NCBI GenBank assembly: GCA_947002045.1
Contig: CAMQJB010000066.1
Span: 1-7,976, forward strand
Length of the DNA: 7,976 bases
DNA from: an uncultured Collinsella sp.
GTDB lineage: Bacteria > Actinomycetota > Coriobacteriia > Coriobacteriales > Coriobacteriaceae
Direction of reading: 5' to 3'
Program-made: the position numbers and the translations under genes
The notes under the pieces: generated by a model
Database searches by the model: none
Seen by the model: only the letters and a program-made list of their open reading frames with translations
Told to the model about the DNA's origin: nothing
Shown here: positions 6,779-7,976 of the stretch, in pieces
Position numbering within the stretch: the first letter of the stretch is position 1
How the letters are laid out: each line of letters starts with the position of its first letter

Positions 6779-7784
6779 GGTCTAGGTATCCTCTCACGTC
6801 TGCTTCGTAGTCCTCGATAATCTGCGGTCCTGCTGAGCCAAATTCAATAACGGTGTCGCCCACCAGGTCAAAGAGCGCTTCGTTGATGCTATCGACGAGC
6901 ATGTCCTCACTCTTGCCCGACTGTGCCGCCGCCAATGTGGCCTGCGCCGTGTTCCGCTCGAGGAGCGCGCGAAGGAAGGCATCTGCGGCGGGCGCGAGTT
7001 TGTTCGCAGCTTCGGCAGACGCGGGCGTTACGGGCGCGGGCACAGACACGAGGAGCGGTGCCACGACGCCAAACTCTTCGGTGGAGACAGTCGGCTCGTC
7101 GGGTTCGTCTTGCCGTGTGGCCATCTCGCCAGGTCCGGCGGTCATGCTGGGCGCAGACTCGGTGTTCGGTTGCTCGATAAGCGTCGCCTCGGCTTCCATA
7201 GACACATCATCCTCGCGCTCCTCATCAATCAAAAGCGCTTCACGCGTTTGCGCGGCGGCGCTCCGAATGTGCCCCAGCTGACTCAAATCGATATCGATCT
7301 TGACAGGCTGGTGCGCGGCGTCCCACGAAAGCCATGCCACGATCTCGTCATCGATGATCTTGGCCAGATATTTGGGGACCTTCTCCTCCTTTAGGGGATG
7401 GGTGGGGTCTAGGGCCAGGCGCAGGCGTTGGTCGCAGGCGCGCATCATCTCACCGAGCTTGCTACTTTTTTGTCTGCTGCCGTGGATGCGCATGCATTCC
7501 CAAAAGCCATTTTGGCAGCGATAGATGTGAATGGGGTCCAGGCGATATTCGCAGTCCTCGTGGCGCTCGGGCGCAAAGAACACGGCCGAGGCAAACATGG
7601 TGTAGGGCATGGCCGTCTCCTCCCCAAACAAGCTCGCTACGATGCCGGTCTTTCGGTGCGTGTCATAGTAGCGCGCCATACGGACATACACGGCGCATGC
7701 CACGTGGCGCAGGTCGCGATGGTGGGAACGGTCGAGCCGTGAGTTATTCAGGTTGTACGTGGAGAGGGCGTTTATAGCGGTCAT
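6771..7784 (-). CDS. TerB_C-domain protein lacking the TerB_N domain
   Basis: 337 aa. Residues 1-180 match my recollection of the middle region of TerB_N/TerB_C proteins: YNLNNSR (10-16), YYDTHRKTGIVASLFG (39-54), MPYTMFASAVFFAPERH (59-75), IYRCQNGFWECMRI (87-100), and LSQLGHIRSAAAQTREALL (167-185). Residues about 190-260 are an acidic, Pro/Thr/Ser-rich linker. The end carries the TerB_C signature: LVDSINEALFDLVGDTVIEF (296-315), then QIIEDYEADV (321-330). The roughly 250-residue TerB_N domain usually in front is absent. Start ATG at 7784 is supported by GAGGAG six bases upstream. The frame stays open another 156 bases to a TAA at 7943-7941, but with no ATG, GTG or TTG. First gene of the cassette, overlapping the ATPase start by 8 bases. 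Such proteins are thought to act as adaptors in Ter-linked DNA-processing or defence modules; biochemical role unknown. Confidence 0.72.
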   Translation of the reverse strand: MTAINALSTYNLNNSRLDRSHHRDLRHVACAVYVRMARYYDTHRKTGIVASLFGEETAMPYTMFASAVFFAPERHEDCEYRLDPIHIYRCQNGFWECMRIHGSRQKSSKLGEMMRACDQRLRLALDPTHPLKEEKVPKYLAKIIDDEIVAWLSWDAAHQPVKIDIDLSQLGHIRSAAAQTREALLIDEEREDDVSMEAEATLIEQPNTESAPSMTAGPGEMATRQDEPDEPTVSTEEFGVVAPLLVSVPAPVTPASAEAANKLAPAADAFLRALLERNTAQATLAAAQSGKSEDMLVDSINEALFDLVGDTVIEFGSAGPQIIEDYEADVRGYLDHE

Positions 7785-7954
7785 GAGTCGCTCCTCGCCT
7801 GCCTCGTCGGGCGGAAGGGGGAGCGTGGGCTCGGAGGTCTTGCGACGCGCAGGCGGCAGGTCCGACGGCGCCGGCGCGGGGGCAAGACCACGCCCCGCCC
7901 GCCGCCCGTGGATGTGGGGGGTGTGGCATTCCGACGGGTTTTAATAGCGAAGCC
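7785..7954. other. GC-rich intergenic region upstream of the cassette
   Basis: No recognisable gene. In the TerB_C frame there are 52 sense codons without a stop from 7940 down to 7785, rich in Pro/Ala/Arg (for example APAPAPSDLPPARRK), ended upstream by TAA at 7943-7941. This may be a 5' leader or remnant coding sequence. TATTAA at 7946-7941 (minus strand) is the only -10-like, AT-rich patch; no -35 accompanies it, so I do not call a promoter. Confidence 0.4.
7791..7796 (-). promoter_or_regulatory. Shine-Dalgarno of the TerB_C-domain gene
   Basis: Reads GAGGAG on the minus strand, ending six bases before the ATG at 7784. Its strength and spacing argue that the short protein starts here rather than being an internal piece of a longer one. 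The same bases would encode Glu-Glu if the frame continued upstream, so coincidence is possible. Confidence 0.6.
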
Positions 7955-7976
7955 GCCCCGGGTCGGGGCCCGGGGC
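7955..7976. terminator. GC hairpin cut by the right window edge
   Basis: GCCCCGGG (7955-7962) is the reverse complement of CCCGGGGC (7969-7976), an 8-bp stem with loop TCGGGG. The stem may extend past the edge (left flank GCGAAGCC). Direction cannot be set because the plus-strand tail is missing; on the minus strand the stem is followed by GGCTTCGCTATT, which is not a clean T-run. Likely a terminator separating the cassette from its upstream neighbour. Confidence 0.4.

Noticed and set aside
2913..7784. Calling the cassette a complete BREX or Pgl system
   Set aside because: Only the ATPase- and helicase-type components are present; no PglX methylase, PglZ phosphatase or PglW kinase is visible in the window.
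7744..7929. 61-codon minus-strand ORF overlapping the TerB_C gene start
   Set aside because: Pro/Arg/Ala-rich, out of frame with the TerB_C gene, no ribosome site or recognisable motif.
1..7976. tRNA or rRNA genes, CRISPR arrays, insertion sequences
   Set aside because: No cloverleaf-like segments, regularly spaced repeats or transposase motifs seen in any frame.

Overview
The window is high-GC, densely coded bacterial DNA. Codon use is strongly GC-biased and the first gene appears leaderless. The divergent bacterial Elp3 together with the TerB_C/ATPase/helicase trio suggests an actinobacterium, most likely Coriobacteriia (Collinsella- or Olsenella-like). That assignment is inferred from protein style, not from a marker gene.

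Left block, plus strand (about 1-2886). A GC-rich hairpin and a -10-like TACAAT lead into elp3, a radical-SAM/GNAT tRNA wobble-uridine enzyme. A membrane-anchored, spermidine-synthase-like Rossmann protein follows with no gap between the TAG and the next ATG. It has lost one of the two acidic residues of the polyamine active-site motif. The two genes look like one translationally coupled unit.

Right block, minus strand (about 7784-2913), transcribed toward the left block. It is a three-gene cassette. In order of transcription: (i) a protein with the TerB-associated middle region and a C-terminal TerB_C domain, without the TerB_N domain normally found in front; (ii) a DUF2791/BrxD-like P-loop ATPase whose ATG lies inside the end of gene (i) (ATGAGTGA overlap); (iii) an Lhr/BrxHI-like superfamily 2 helicase. 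ATPase and helicase genes are separated by about 116 bases. This gap holds a perfect 12-bp inverted repeat that begins at the ATPase stop codon, and a possible 22-codon leader ORF running into the helicase start. The two blocks converge with only 26 bases between their stop codons.

The cassette resembles the ATPase-helicase core of BREX/Pgl-type defence and the DNA-processing modules described around Ter-domain proteins. No methylase, PglZ phosphatase, nuclease or protease is visible here. It is either a minimal stand-alone three-gene system or one edge of a larger island beyond position 7976. The last 192 bases carry no recognisable gene and end in an 8-bp GC hairpin cut by the window edge.
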